Source of the DNA: a virus
DNA length: 27,128 bases
IMG/VR virus record: IMGVR_UViG_3300025767_000104
Location: 1 to 27,128 of that record
Reading direction: 5' to 3' (one strand)
The notes below the pieces were generated by a model that ran no database searches, had not been told where the DNA came from, and saw only the letters and a program-made list of their open reading frames with translations. Below, piece after piece: positions 18,337 through 26,916 of the stretch (positions within the stretch are counted from its first letter, which is position 1; the number at the start of each line of letters is the position of its first letter). The position numbers and the translations under genes were made by a program.

Positions 18337-18777
18337 TTATTGCTGGAGCAAGCCGTTTTCTTTATCGAATTTAAAGCGTAATTGATCTGTTATACCAAAC
18401 GGAAGTACAGTTATAGTACAATCGATCTGTATACCTTGTTCATAGGTATCAATAACAATATCATCGGCTTTTATTCTAGGATCGTAGTTAATAATACGAG
18501 TAACATCTTCAATTATTGCTTCTTGTACTTCAATTGTAAATGGCTCATAAAGTATATCCCAGATAATAGTCCCAAATGTAGGATCACTTAGTTTTTCAGT
18601 TTGACGTATATGAAAATGGTTTATTAAATCTTGTTTAATAAGCTCAAAGTCGTATACACTAAAACTTTTAGCATCTGCAACTGTAGAAAATCCTCTGTAT
18701 TTTCTACCCGAGACAGCTACTTGTGCAGGTTGACTTACAGTTACTCGTTTATACAGATTTTTTTCTAATTGGCTCAT
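18337..18777 (-). CDS. 25: Baseplate wedge protein gp25
   Basis: This 146-residue protein belongs to the GPW/gp25 family, a small wedge component conserved in contractile tails and in type VI secretion (TssE). It joins gp6 to the hub and helps trigger the sheath. The family core is visible: LSDPTFGTIIWDILYEPF, then VQEAIIEDVTRIINYDPRI (about residues 75-110), then beta strands with QIDCTITVLPFG. The length is close to T4 gp25 (132). It lies 14 bases downstream of the gp5-like gene. Its Shine-Dalgarno AAAGGG overlaps that gene's TAA stop (minus-strand TAAAGGG), 10 bases from the ATG, so translation of the two genes may be coupled. The order gp5-gp25-gp6 supports the call. Confidence 0.93.
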   Translation of the reverse strand: MSQLEKNLYKRVTVSQPAQVAVSGRKYRGFSTVADAKSFSVYDFELIKQDLINHFHIRQTEKLSDPTFGTIIWDILYEPFTIEVQEAIIEDVTRIINYDPRIKADDIVIDTYEQGIQIDCTITVLPFGITDQLRFKFDKENGLLQQ

Positions 18778-18791
18778 ACTATATTTACCCT

Positions 18792-21278
18792 TTATTGTGC
18801 ATTGCTAGGAGGAGCAGTAGGTCTTACTGTTTGTGTGGCAGCACTATTATCAGTAGGATCTACAGTCGGAGGATTGGCATTTGCTGCATCAATTTCTTGT
18901 TGTAAACTTCTAAGTGCATCTGCTTCTTCGTTATGAAATCTATTAACAACACTATTTCTAACAGCCTGTGTACTACTTCTAAAATAACGAGCTCCGTTTC
19001 CTGATCTACGTTCTGCATAAACTGCTCTAATTAACGCAGCATCGGTAGGATTTGTTGTAGTTATTTCAGACGGAGGATATCCTAAGCCTTCTAGTGCTCT
19101 ACGGAAGACAGAATTTGCGCCGCCGGCGCCGTGTTGTACTCCTGTCGAAAATAACATTTGCTGAACTGTTCTAGCTCGTGTTGTAGTATCAAGACCAGTT
19201 GAGCTGATAATACGCCTATTTGCAGGACCAAAGTAAGTTAATGCTGCGTATTCACTTTGTGCTGCGCTGCCTGCGTCTGTACCCATTACTTGTGCCCAGG
19301 CTGCTTTGTAAGCATCCGTGCCTGCTCTGCCTGCTGATGGTCCGCCAGCGGCTGCTAATTGCGATTCTAAGTTAGGATGTGCTCGTGCTAACCAGCTATG
19401 AAATTCATTTAACGAACCTGTAGCTGCTGCGAGTTGATATTTTCCGTAACTCCAGCCGCCTGTACTATCCCATCCAATAATGCCTGGGTTACCGCGAGAT
19501 TCGTATTTTTCACTTAGTGCACCGATGTTAAAATCAAACGTATGGGAACTATTATAATCTCCTGGAGGTACACCTGGCTGGCCATTGCCGCCAGGACGAC
19601 TTGCATTTCCTGTACTAACATTGCCGCCGCTACCGGAAACAAATGCACTTGATGTTCTTCCTTGCATATTTTTATTAAACGTATCTGGAGTGAGTACACG
19701 ATCAGAACTAGGAAGTGCACCTGGTGTATCTCTGTCTGTTTGTATTTTCTTAAATGCTAGCGGGTCTAAGTTTTCATGATGCGGCCAAGGTTCATGCTGC
19801 GGCGCTCTCGCTAGTATACTTTCATATCCGCTTATAATGCCGCCGGGTCTAACTCGAGGCAATATATTCGTTGTTAACGATGATACTTTTTGAGCAGGGT
19901 TGGCTAACGCTGCTGACGGGCCATTCATATGCACATATGTTGCGGTTTCTCTATGTTCTTTAGCACTGTTAATGTGTGTCGAGCCTCCAGCAGTTAGTCT
20001 ATTATCTTGACCTGATTTCACATGCAACGATTTACTTGTATCAATATATTGCGATTGTCCTACTGAAATATGTTGATTTTTACCTACAGTAATTTTACTG
20101 TTTTGTCCGACTGATAAATTAAAATCGTGAATAGATTCAATTTGTACTCTGCCGCTAGTAGTACCAGGTGCTCTGCCTGCTGCTTTAATATTAACATTTC
20201 TGCCTGCTTCCATATTAATGTCACGTTCAGCAGTAATGTTTAAATCGTTCTCAGTCATGATACTAACACTATCTTGTGCGTGAATATCAATTTTGCCATC
20301 ACTGGTCATTTCTATCCAAGTTGTGCCGCGGGCATTTCCAATGTAGATCAAATCTTCACTGTTGTGCATTAGTATTTGATGTCCGGTTCTAGTTCTAAAA
20401 CGCATTAATTCATTTTGTGGAATAGTTCTATCACCGCCAGGTTCATTGTTACCTTTGTTTTTGTAAATAGGCGGACCATCTTCTGCATGAGTTGTACGCA
20501 CAAATCTTTCATCACCGTCGTCCATAACAAATGCACTGCCGCCTAGTCTGTTAGCTGGTATAGCAACTTTATTTCCTGCTGTTCCAATTTCTACAGTTGG
20601 ATGACCGTCTCTTCGATCTTTAGGTCCTGGAGTTGAAATGCCAAATACCATACTAGGCATTTCTCGTCTTGCACTAGTTGTAGTTGTGCCACGGACTTCG
20701 TCATTTAATAGTCCTTGTATTTCTAAAGATTCTGTAAAATCTTTGTTATACGGCTTATCAAATAAAGTAGGATCAACTTTTGATCCTGTTTCAATTGCTT
20801 TGTTGTATTCACCTACTGGTAGTTTTCTGCCCTTTAGCGGCGGGGGTGTAACTCCTGTTGTATTTTCTGTTGCTGCTTTGCCGTCAGGAATCATAAAGTT
20901 CATATAGTCTGCTGGCACACATCCAATCCAGTAGCCAAAATTTGCATTACCTTCTGCAAATATCACAAGAACTTTAGTGCCTACATCCGGAGGCACTGCC
21001 CAAAAACCATAACTCTTTTGTGTATGTTCGTATCCGTCATTTGCACTAAGTGCAGCATTAGGAGTAACACCGTAGAATGGACTTAGATATTTTACATTTA
21101 TTAACTGTCCACTACGTTCAGGCGCACTACCAGAGCTTGTATACTTTAATAGCTCTACTGTTAGTCCGCCCATATATTTTGTATCTAGGTTGCTAATAAC
21201 AATTGCTTCGTACGGACCCGAGTCTTTAAAACCAGTCTTAAGACTCGATGTAGTTCTTGTATATTTTGCGTCTGACAT
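18792..21278 (-). CDS. 5: gp5-like central spike/hub protein with C-terminal cell-wall hydrolase-like domain
   Basis: This 828-residue protein looks like the needle-bearing spike at the centre of the baseplate. Residues about 20-125 match the gp5/VgrG OB-fold: YEAIVISNLDTKYMGGLTVE, FWAVPPDVGTKVLVIFAEGN, FGYWIGCVP. Residues about 310-455 form a regular alternating-strand beta-helix (DIHAQDSVSIM, DLNITAERDINMEAGRNVNI, KITVGKNQHISVGQSQYI), the triple-stranded needle. A Gly/Ser/Pro linker (about 548-578) leads to a helical domain (about 583-790) beginning LSEKYESRGNPGIIGWDSTG and GGWSYGKYQLA, which resembles phage tail-associated peptidoglycan hydrolases; E590 or E593 is a plausible catalytic acid. 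In T4 the lysozyme sits between OB-fold and helix, so this order differs. The start is supported by AGGA 11 bases upstream. Spike identity is strong; enzyme activity is inferred. Confidence 0.85.
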   Translation of the reverse strand: MSDAKYTRTTSSLKTGFKDSGPYEAIVISNLDTKYMGGLTVELLKYTSSGSAPERSGQLINVKYLSPFYGVTPNAALSANDGYEHTQKSYGFWAVPPDVGTKVLVIFAEGNANFGYWIGCVPADYMNFMIPDGKAATENTTGVTPPPLKGRKLPVGEYNKAIETGSKVDPTLFDKPYNKDFTESLEIQGLLNDEVRGTTTTSARREMPSMVFGISTPGPKDRRDGHPTVEIGTAGNKVAIPANRLGGSAFVMDDGDERFVRTTHAEDGPPIYKNKGNNEPGGDRTIPQNELMRFRTRTGHQILMHNSEDLIYIGNARGTTWIEMTSDGKIDIHAQDSVSIMTENDLNITAERDINMEAGRNVNIKAAGRAPGTTSGRVQIESIHDFNLSVGQNSKITVGKNQHISVGQSQYIDTSKSLHVKSGQDNRLTAGGSTHINSAKEHRETATYVHMNGPSAALANPAQKVSSLTTNILPRVRPGGIISGYESILARAPQHEPWPHHENLDPLAFKKIQTDRDTPGALPSSDRVLTPDTFNKNMQGRTSSAFVSGSGGNVSTGNASRPGGNGQPGVPPGDYNSSHTFDFNIGALSEKYESRGNPGIIGWDSTGGWSYGKYQLAAATGSLNEFHSWLARAHPNLESQLAAAGGPSAGRAGTDAYKAAWAQVMGTDAGSAAQSEYAALTYFGPANRRIISSTGLDTTTRARTVQQMLFSTGVQHGAGGANSVFRRALEGLGYPPSEITTTNPTDAALIRAVYAERRSGNGARYFRSSTQAVRNSVVNRFHNEEADALRSLQQEIDAANANPPTVDPTDNSAATQTVRPTAPPSNAQ

Positions 21279-21302
21279 TAGTAATTAGTTCCTGTTATTT
21301 TT

Positions 21303-22715
21303 TTAAAAGGCATTATTTGTGTTTGTGCCAGTTGTGCGGCGCTGCTGGCTGATGCTGCGCTGTCTCAATAAACTAGGACCTCCAGTGGTTGTTCCTACAG
21401 GAATGCCGCCGTTCAGCGGAGCATTTGCATTTGAAGGCACTCTTGGAGTAGAATCAGGCACAGAAGTTTGCCCTGTTGAATTTCTGCTCGGTCCGCTATT
21501 TGGTGTATATACTTTTTTGCCTGTGTTAAAATCATACCTGTCAAATCCCGGAGTTAATGGCTCATATATATATACGTTTGGCGGGCGGCTGTTAGTTGCA
21601 ACTGAACTCCTAGAAGCAGGCGTCGATGTAGGTTGTGTTACCGTAGTAGGTGCTGTTGTAGTAGGTGCTGTTGCATCTGCCCGGCGCTGTGCAAGTTCTG
21701 CTTGTCCGTTGCCTCTACCACCACCAGCTGTCGAAGCTGGCGCAGCAGAGTTAGCTCTCGCTTGTCGCAGAATAGCATCGTCATAGTTTGTAACTGCCGG
21801 CGGAGTACTGCCAGAAGTGCCGGCTCCACTACTTGCAGGTGGATTATTTGGCAAACACGGAGCTGTTCCTGTTGCAACAGCCGATGCTGTTGTTCTAGAC
21901 ACTGCTGCATTTGCTTGTCGTTGTGCTACTTCGGCTGCGCCGTTTCCTCTGCCGCCAGCTACAGATGCATTTTGTGCAGCAGCAGCGTCGCCTGCGCCTC
22001 CGAATGCATCTAATGGATCTGATCTGCTAACTGTTGAGCCTGCCCCACCGAATGCATCTAATGGATCTGATCTGCTAACTGTTGAGCCTGCCCCACCGAA
22101 TGCATCTAATCCAACTTCTGCAGGTGTTGTTTCACTTGTTGTAACAGATCCTGCTGTTCCAGGAGTTTTTGTAGTTGTTGTTTGGACTGTTGTTCCAGTT
22201 GCTGCGCCAGTTGTTGCTTCTGTTTGAGACTCTGGACGACTATAATCTAACGTTGGGTCAGGAAGATAAACAGGCACTCCTTTGTACGTAGACACTTGCA
22301 CAGATCCTTTAGGTTTAAGATCTGATTTCACTCCTTGTTCAGCCCATTCTACCATTCTTTCGTAAAGCGGAGAAAAATCTAAATCAGGACCTTGGTCTGG
22401 ATTATCTAATAAAACTACCGGATCTGGTGGAAATTTTTCAACTACCCAATAATGTGGCTGATTTGGATATAATAAATTATAAACTGTTCTAGAATCTAAA
22501 TTTTCGAGGACTATAAATATTTTATATTTGCGCCCATAATTCATAACAATGTCGCTGCCGTACTCGTACATGTCATCAAGATTTTGGAATATTTGTCGAG
22601 AACCTGAAACTGAAAATCTACGCCATGGCCCATTTTCATTTACTGTAACAGCATTTGTTTGTTCTAATTTTCCCGATGCTTCTTCTGGTAAGCCGCTATC
22701 ATCTGCTTCTGACAT
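21303..22715 (-). CDS. Unrecognised 470-residue protein of the baseplate operon with a repetitive Ala/Gly/Ser/Thr-rich tail
   Basis: I do not recognise the family. Residues about 30-155 look globular, with aromatic-rich stretches: WRRFSVSGSRQIFQNLDDMY, GRKYKIFIVLENLD, YPNQPHYWVVEKFPPDPVVL. From about 160 to the end it is low-complexity and probably unfolded: Thr/Ser/Pro/Ala/Gly-rich, with tandem LDAFGGAGSTVSRSDP units (about 200-240) and two diverged GGRGNGxAExAQRxA units. It is co-translated with the upstream hub-like gene (TAATG overlap; perfect AGGAGG 6 bases from ATG 22715) and lies just before the gp5-like gene. That placement suggests a hub- or spike-associated structural or assembly protein. 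No signal peptide or membrane segment is visible. It starts MSEADDSGLP. The reading frame is certain; function is unknown. Confidence 0.8.
   Translation of the reverse strand: MSEADDSGLPEEASGKLEQTNAVTVNENGPWRRFSVSGSRQIFQNLDDMYEYGSDIVMNYGRKYKIFIVLENLDSRTVYNLLYPNQPHYWVVEKFPPDPVVLLDNPDQGPDLDFSPLYERMVEWAEQGVKSDLKPKGSVQVSTYKGVPVYLPDPTLDYSRPESQTEATTGAATGTTVQTTTTKTPGTAGSVTTSETTPAEVGLDAFGGAGSTVSRSDPLDAFGGAGSTVSRSDPLDAFGGAGDAAAAQNASVAGGRGNGAAEVAQRQANAAVSRTTASAVATGTAPCLPNNPPASSGAGTSGSTPPAVTNYDDAILRQARANSAAPASTAGGGRGNGQAELAQRRADATAPTTTAPTTVTQPTSTPASRSSVATNSRPPNVYIYEPLTPGFDRYDFNTGKKVYTPNSGPSRNSTGQTSVPDSTPRVPSNANAPLNGGIPVGTTTGGPSLLRQRSISQQRRTTGTNTNNAF
22000..22110 (-). repeat. 48-bp in-frame tandem repeat, about 2.3 copies
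   Basis: Two exact 48-base units (22000-22047 and 22048-22095) are followed by a partial third copy (22096-22110). Each encodes the 16-residue unit LDAFGGAGSTVSRSDP. Copies are identical at DNA level, including third codon positions, which points to recent duplication. The unit length is a multiple of three, so copy-number change would not break the frame. Confidence 0.9.
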
Positions 22716-25700
22716 TAGAATCCTCCTAATAAGTTTTTAACTCTAGATTTTGCTGCATTTGTAACTGCTGAAATGTCAGCAGTTGCTTTATTTACTGCAT
22801 CTTGCGCTTGGCTTGCCGCAGCATTGAGTTGACTTGCCGCTTGTCCTGCATCAAAACCTACGCTCGAAGAAACTGACGAGATAATTTTAGTAAGATCTGG
22901 AACTTTTGCAACTCCAAAATCAACTCCTTCAATTAAATCAGGAATGTTAGGAATATTAATAACTTTTTCAAGAGAAGCGTTTTCTTGTGATAGTTTTGCA
23001 GCAACATCTGCACCTATTGCTGGATTTATTTTTCTAATGTCATCGTTTGCTGGTGCCGGAAAACAGTCTGTACTAGTTTGACCACTTTGTCCAACAGTGC
23101 CATCGGATGATGCAGCGTCTTTGTTAAGCGCAACTTTGTTATTGACTTGGATAAATCCACTCGGTCCAGTTGTTTCTTTATCGTCTTGTCCTTTGCGTCT
23201 GATTAGTTTGAGTGTTTGTGTAAACTTGCCGCGGCTAAATTTATTAGTTACTGCACGTACTTGAAAAAGTCCACTGAACCCCGGAACAATTTGAGGAAAT
23301 TCCATGGTAGATCCTTTAACTTGATAATCAAATGGTGTTCTAAAATTTACTATACAGAATACTGACGTATCTAAATAATTCATTGTCCCATCTTTAGTTA
23401 TTCCAGGTTTGTCTCCTGTTTCTGCAACATAGTTACCTGTCTGCTGCGGAATATAAAAAGGGTCTCCCATAATTTCCATTTCAGCAGAAACCATGTCTAT
23501 AGTCATATTTGTAATTCTGTCATGGAACATTTCTGCAACTTGACGTCTTACATCATTGCTAGAAGTGCCCGATGATATAGCAACACGGTCTGTATATCCT
23601 GTTTCGCCGCCCGGCTCATCGTTAGTTTTTGCGTCTGTTTCTGCAGGTGCCGATGCACCACCGTCTGTTCCATTGCCAGATGAATTAACTTTGTTTTGAT
23701 CTGCGGTTCTTAGATTAGCGTTACTCATTCCGAGATCGGCATTAGCAGTCATTAAGAATGCATTATTAAAGTTAATATCAAAAGATAAAACGTCTTCGTT
23801 TCGTCCAGTATAGATGTAATTATATTCCTTAACTGCTGATGCTCTTAATCCTTTAGTATTTTTTGGCTTTTTATTTCCTGCCATAGTAACTGCTTCATCT
23901 ATTTCGTGAGGAATAACACTATATACAAAAATTTTCGGCGTACGGCCCATTTGTTGTTCAGTTATTGGACTGTCACCTAAGTAAACCTGTGTGTCAATCT
24001 TAAACCATTTTTTCAACCCGTTTGGAGCGTCTTTAGTTGAATTTTCAGCACAGTATTCTGTTTGCATTACTATTTTTTCAATAATAGTTGTTATTTGTTG
24101 ACCTTGTTCAAACTGAAATTCCCTTGCTTTATCAGGTGGTTGTGCTGCGGAAGATGCAGTATCTACTAGATTAGTTTCAGGGTTAACTACCTGATTAGCT
24201 TCAGCTGCGCCTGCATTGCCTGCTGCATTTGAATCTACATTAAGTGGACTTAATCCTATTTCATTCATTAAGTTAGTGTTTTCAGCAAATGATTTAAGTA
24301 TTGCGTAAGTATCATTTGGAGGTTCTATAGTTAAAGTTTGAGCACTATATGCTGCACGTAATTGTGGGTTTCCGCCAATAGCGCCGCTACGTTGTTCTTC
24401 TTGTTCTTTAGGAGAGGTAGTAAACGCACTTTCAGTGATTGTGCCTGTTTGTAGAGCGTTTTTTAACTCTTGTCTTGTTTTAGGAAAACAAATAATATAT
24501 CTATCATACGGTGCTAACGCACCAACTTCTTCTAGTGATTCGATTTGTTGGTTAATTGCTCGTGTAACAGATTTATCATTTGTTTCAAGAACTTCATGAC
24601 AGAAGGTTCCAGTAGCTTTCACCGGAACATTAGCTTTATTAACATTATCACGTAGCCCAGTTTCGCTCATAGGAACTGCTTTAACAGCATATGTGCTGCC
24701 AGTGCCACTAACATTGAAATCCATATTAATAAACTTAATAGGAATAAACATAGGCTCTGTTATAAAATTAGCAGGTGTGTCGCCGCCTAAGTTCCAACCT
24801 ACAAAATCAATCTTTAAACAAAATGGTGCTTCGTTATAACTGCCATATCCGGCAGTTTGTGCTGCGGTAATAATAGCTTGTATAAAGTTTCCCATGCTAT
24901 ACGGCTCAGTAACAGTAAATGACAGAGCAGTACCCATTGTTACTCTAGTTGAAGGGTTTGGAGAAAGTACAGCGTCAATTTCAATGTCGTCGATGTAATA
25001 TTCTGCATGACTAGTAATAGCGTCTCCAAAATCACTATACGTGTTTCCAACTGTTTCGTCATATACTTGTGTTCGTCTAGACAAATCGCCGCCACTACTT
25101 TTTATTACATAATTTTTAAAGCCGCCTGATTTTCTATATATTTCAGGATTATTGTACTCTTTTTTTCCAAGTATACCTAGAGTAATTACATAATTAGATC
25201 CGTTATGATTTCTTAGTGGATTAGGAAGCTTACTTGCTGACGAATCGTCACCTTTAAAAGAAGGAGCAAATCCACTGTCAACAAAATCGGTATATTGAGT
25301 TCTTTGAGATAGTTCTCTAAATTGTTCTAAAGTTAATCCATACTCTCCAGTAAGTCCGCTTAGGTCAGCAGCTCCTTTTTCCACTAATTTTAATGGTTCG
25401 CTTATTAGTCCTTGTAGTTCTTCTGCACTATCAATTAGTCCACTTAGTTTATTTCGAACTTGTCCAAGTAAATTGTCTGCTCCGCCGCCGCCTAATAGAC
25501 CGCCAGCTAGTGCTCCAAGGGCAGCGCCTTTGTTTCCATTTAATAATCCTCCGGCTGCTGCACCTAATAACGACGCATTTATTTTTTTCGAGCTTAACCC
25601 AGTTGCCGAGCTTAGGTCAGCAGTAAACTTATTAGCAGCAGACCCTACATCATTACTAACAGTGTCAACCGTAGTTCTAATAGTATTTACTGCTGTTGTT

Positions 25701-25738
25701 AAGTTGCTTTTTAGAGACTTGCTTAGATTAAACGCCAT
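22715..25738 (-). CDS. Baseplate hub-like structural protein
   Basis: This 1,007-residue protein is probably the central hub on which the spike sits (gp27/gpD-like role). The N-terminus has a Gly/Ala-rich hydrophobic stretch (about 56-88, GAAAGGLLNGNKGAALGALA). The middle has FTVTEPYSMGNFIQAIITAA (about 274-293) and YNYIYTGRNEDVLSFDINF (about 639-657). Residues about 814-848 read FPQIVPGFSGLFQVRAVTNK then FSRGKFTQTLKLIRRKG, the G-x-Y/F-x-V-x-x-V-x-x-x-F-x-x-G-x-F pattern of hub proteins. The C-terminal 80 residues are helical and Ala/Ser-rich, mirroring the N-terminus. It starts 1 base after the gp53-like stop, with AGGA 7 bases upstream. The hub role follows from that motif and from its place beside the spike gene; tail-assembly roles remain possible. 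No DNA-processing motif is seen. Confidence 0.7.
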   Translation of the reverse strand: MAFNLSKSLKSNLTTAVNTIRTTVDTVSNDVGSAANKFTADLSSATGLSSKKINASLLGAAAGGLLNGNKGAALGALAGGLLGGGGADNLLGQVRNKLSGLIDSAEELQGLISEPLKLVEKGAADLSGLTGEYGLTLEQFRELSQRTQYTDFVDSGFAPSFKGDDSSASKLPNPLRNHNGSNYVITLGILGKKEYNNPEIYRKSGGFKNYVIKSSGGDLSRRTQVYDETVGNTYSDFGDAITSHAEYYIDDIEIDAVLSPNPSTRVTMGTALSFTVTEPYSMGNFIQAIITAAQTAGYGSYNEAPFCLKIDFVGWNLGGDTPANFITEPMFIPIKFINMDFNVSGTGSTYAVKAVPMSETGLRDNVNKANVPVKATGTFCHEVLETNDKSVTRAINQQIESLEEVGALAPYDRYIICFPKTRQELKNALQTGTITESAFTTSPKEQEEQRSGAIGGNPQLRAAYSAQTLTIEPPNDTYAILKSFAENTNLMNEIGLSPLNVDSNAAGNAGAAEANQVVNPETNLVDTASSAAQPPDKAREFQFEQGQQITTIIEKIVMQTEYCAENSTKDAPNGLKKWFKIDTQVYLGDSPITEQQMGRTPKIFVYSVIPHEIDEAVTMAGNKKPKNTKGLRASAVKEYNYIYTGRNEDVLSFDINFNNAFLMTANADLGMSNANLRTADQNKVNSSGNGTDGGASAPAETDAKTNDEPGGETGYTDRVAISSGTSSNDVRRQVAEMFHDRITNMTIDMVSAEMEIMGDPFYIPQQTGNYVAETGDKPGITKDGTMNYLDTSVFCIVNFRTPFDYQVKGSTMEFPQIVPGFSGLFQVRAVTNKFSRGKFTQTLKLIRRKGQDDKETTGPSGFIQVNNKVALNKDAASSDGTVGQSGQTSTDCFPAPANDDIRKINPAIGADVAAKLSQENASLEKVINIPNIPDLIEGVDFGVAKVPDLTKIISSVSSSVGFDAGQAASQLNAAASQAQDAVNKATADISAVTNAAKSRVKNLLGGF
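22722..22727 (-). promoter_or_regulatory. Perfect Shine-Dalgarno AGGAGG inside the hub-like gene, serving the 470-residue gene
   Basis: AGGAGG on the minus strand lies 6 bases before ATG 22715 and is also part of the last codons (LLGGF) of the upstream gene. It is the strongest ribosome site in the operon and is followed by the TAATG stop-start overlap. Confidence 0.75.
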
Positions 25739-25739
25739 A

Positions 25740-26039
25740 TTAGAATCCTAATGTGTTACGTAGTGATGTAGGATCAGGTAGATAAATTTTAGTTCCGGCA
25801 ATAAAATCAAATACAGGATCTTTAAGAATGTCCATGTTGCGTTGTGCAAATACCCACCACAAATCTTTTCTGCCATAAGTAATATGTGCTAATAAATCAG
25901 GACGATATGTATATTCGGTTGTTATTTCAAATAGTATATCATCTATGTTAATAGGCACAGGACGGGGTGACAAGACATCTAAATATCCATTTTTATTAAT
26001 AGATGTACGTGCATATGGACTTAAATTACTAATAGACAT
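25740..26039 (-). CDS. 53: Small LysM-like baseplate protein, gp53-like
   Basis: This 99-residue protein has the signature of gp53/tail-protein-X LysM-like modules: YRPDLLAHITYGRKDLWWVF, then AQRNMDILKDPVFDFIAGTK and IYLPDP (about residues 44-92). These modules lie at the junction between wedge and hub, and T4 gp53 joins neighbouring wedges. T4 gp53 is about twice as long, so this could be a minimal version or the related P2-X-type protein. The start overlaps the upstream stop as TAATG at 26037-26041, with GGAGGG about 11 bases before. The position next to the tube-cap-like and hub-like genes fits. It ends LGF, with its Shine-Dalgarno-bearing last codons serving the hub gene. Confidence 0.7.
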   Translation of the reverse strand: MSISNLSPYARTSINKNGYLDVLSPRPVPINIDDILFEITTEYTYRPDLLAHITYGRKDLWWVFAQRNMDILKDPVFDFIAGTKIYLPDPTSLRNTLGF

Positions 26040-26893
26040 TATACAAAACCCTCCGGGCCGTTAATATGTCCGCCAGCAGCATATTGATTTAAACTAAATC
26101 CTGCTTGTGAACGTCTTGCATATTGCGGTTGTAGTGTAACTGTAATTGAACTTTGTGTCGGAACGTAGTTAGTGTGCCCGTTTACTGTAGTTTGTATATA
26201 ATCGACATCTACCGGTAGGTCCGTTGTGAAGTTAGTTATTACAACCGGCATGTTATTTAATATGTGTTTTCCGTATCCGTTTAATCTGCACACAACTGGA
26301 GGTGTGCCTACCGGATTACTATTGCCGTAAAACATTTTTGTTGCACTTCTTAAAAAATGCAAACATGCAATCCAATACTTTGCATCGTTTTCGTTTTCTT
26401 GATAAAATTCACCAGTAACAGTAATTGCGTCAACTTGACTGTTTTCATATGCATTGTAAGGAAAGTTAGTATGTGTAGGTGCTACTTGGGAATAGTTTGC
26501 ACTATGGCTTAGTAGAACTGTAGGGTTAAACGGAAATATCATTCTATTACCTGTATTAAATACACTCGATCCGCTAGATTCGCGCAACGGTTTAAGGATA
26601 TCGCCTTCATCTAAAATAATATTAGGAACACTAATACTAACCCGCCAGTCACTAGCTTCGGTTACACTATTACTAGATGCAATAATTGCTCTAGATATCG
26701 TTCTACTTTTGTTTTGCGCAGCGCCAAAGCCGCCTGTTTGATTAATAAAATTTGCAGCAAGTTTTCCAAGCGGACCTAAACTACCTAATTTTTGGTTAAT
26801 GGTCTCTCCGATAGCACCAGTGACGGCTTTTTTTGCATCGCTTACAATACTGCTAACAAAGTTACTTGCATTAAAATTAATTTTAAAGGGCAT
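26039..26893 (-). CDS. Tail-tube cap/initiator-like baseplate protein (gp48/gp54-like)
   Basis: This 284-residue protein is first in the operon. After a variable N-terminus (1-80) it has a conserved-looking core: WRVSISVPNIILDEGDIL (83-100), MIFPFNPTVLLSHSANYSQV (118-137), PTHTNFPYNAYENSQVDAIT (139-158), DAKYWIACLHFLRSATKMFY (170-189), NGYGKHILNNMPVVITNFTT and VPTQSSITVTLQPQYARR. From memory this resembles proteins annotated as baseplate tail-tube cap or initiator (T4 gp48, gp54), which share a tail-tube-like fold and cap the hub. T4 homologues are 320-364 residues, so the length is near. The start has AGGAG 11 bases upstream. It could instead be another tube-like adaptor; the exact T4 counterpart is not settled. 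Confidence 0.6.
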   Translation of the reverse strand: MPFKINFNASNFVSSIVSDAKKAVTGAIGETINQKLGSLGPLGKLAANFINQTGGFGAAQNKSRTISRAIIASSNSVTEASDWRVSISVPNIILDEGDILKPLRESSGSSVFNTGNRMIFPFNPTVLLSHSANYSQVAPTHTNFPYNAYENSQVDAITVTGEFYQENENDAKYWIACLHFLRSATKMFYGNSNPVGTPPVVCRLNGYGKHILNNMPVVITNFTTDLPVDVDYIQTTVNGHTNYVPTQSSITVTLQPQYARRSQAGFSLNQYAAGGHINGPEGFV

Positions 26894-26916
26894 AATTTAT
26901 TTGTCTCCTATACTAC

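Noticed and set aside
18782-18787. TAAATA on the minus strand before gp25 as a late promoter
   Set aside because: It is only 4 bases from the gp25 start, too close to leave a leader with a ribosome site.
22000-22110. Possible CRISPR-like repeat array
   Set aside because: The units are directly adjacent without spacers and encode an in-frame protein repeat.
21319-22227. Plus-strand open frames antisense to the 470-residue gene, up to 155 codons
   Set aside because: They are open because the opposite strand is low-complexity and GC-richer. They have no promoter or ribosome site and give Val/Pro/Ala-biased, non-protein-like sequences.
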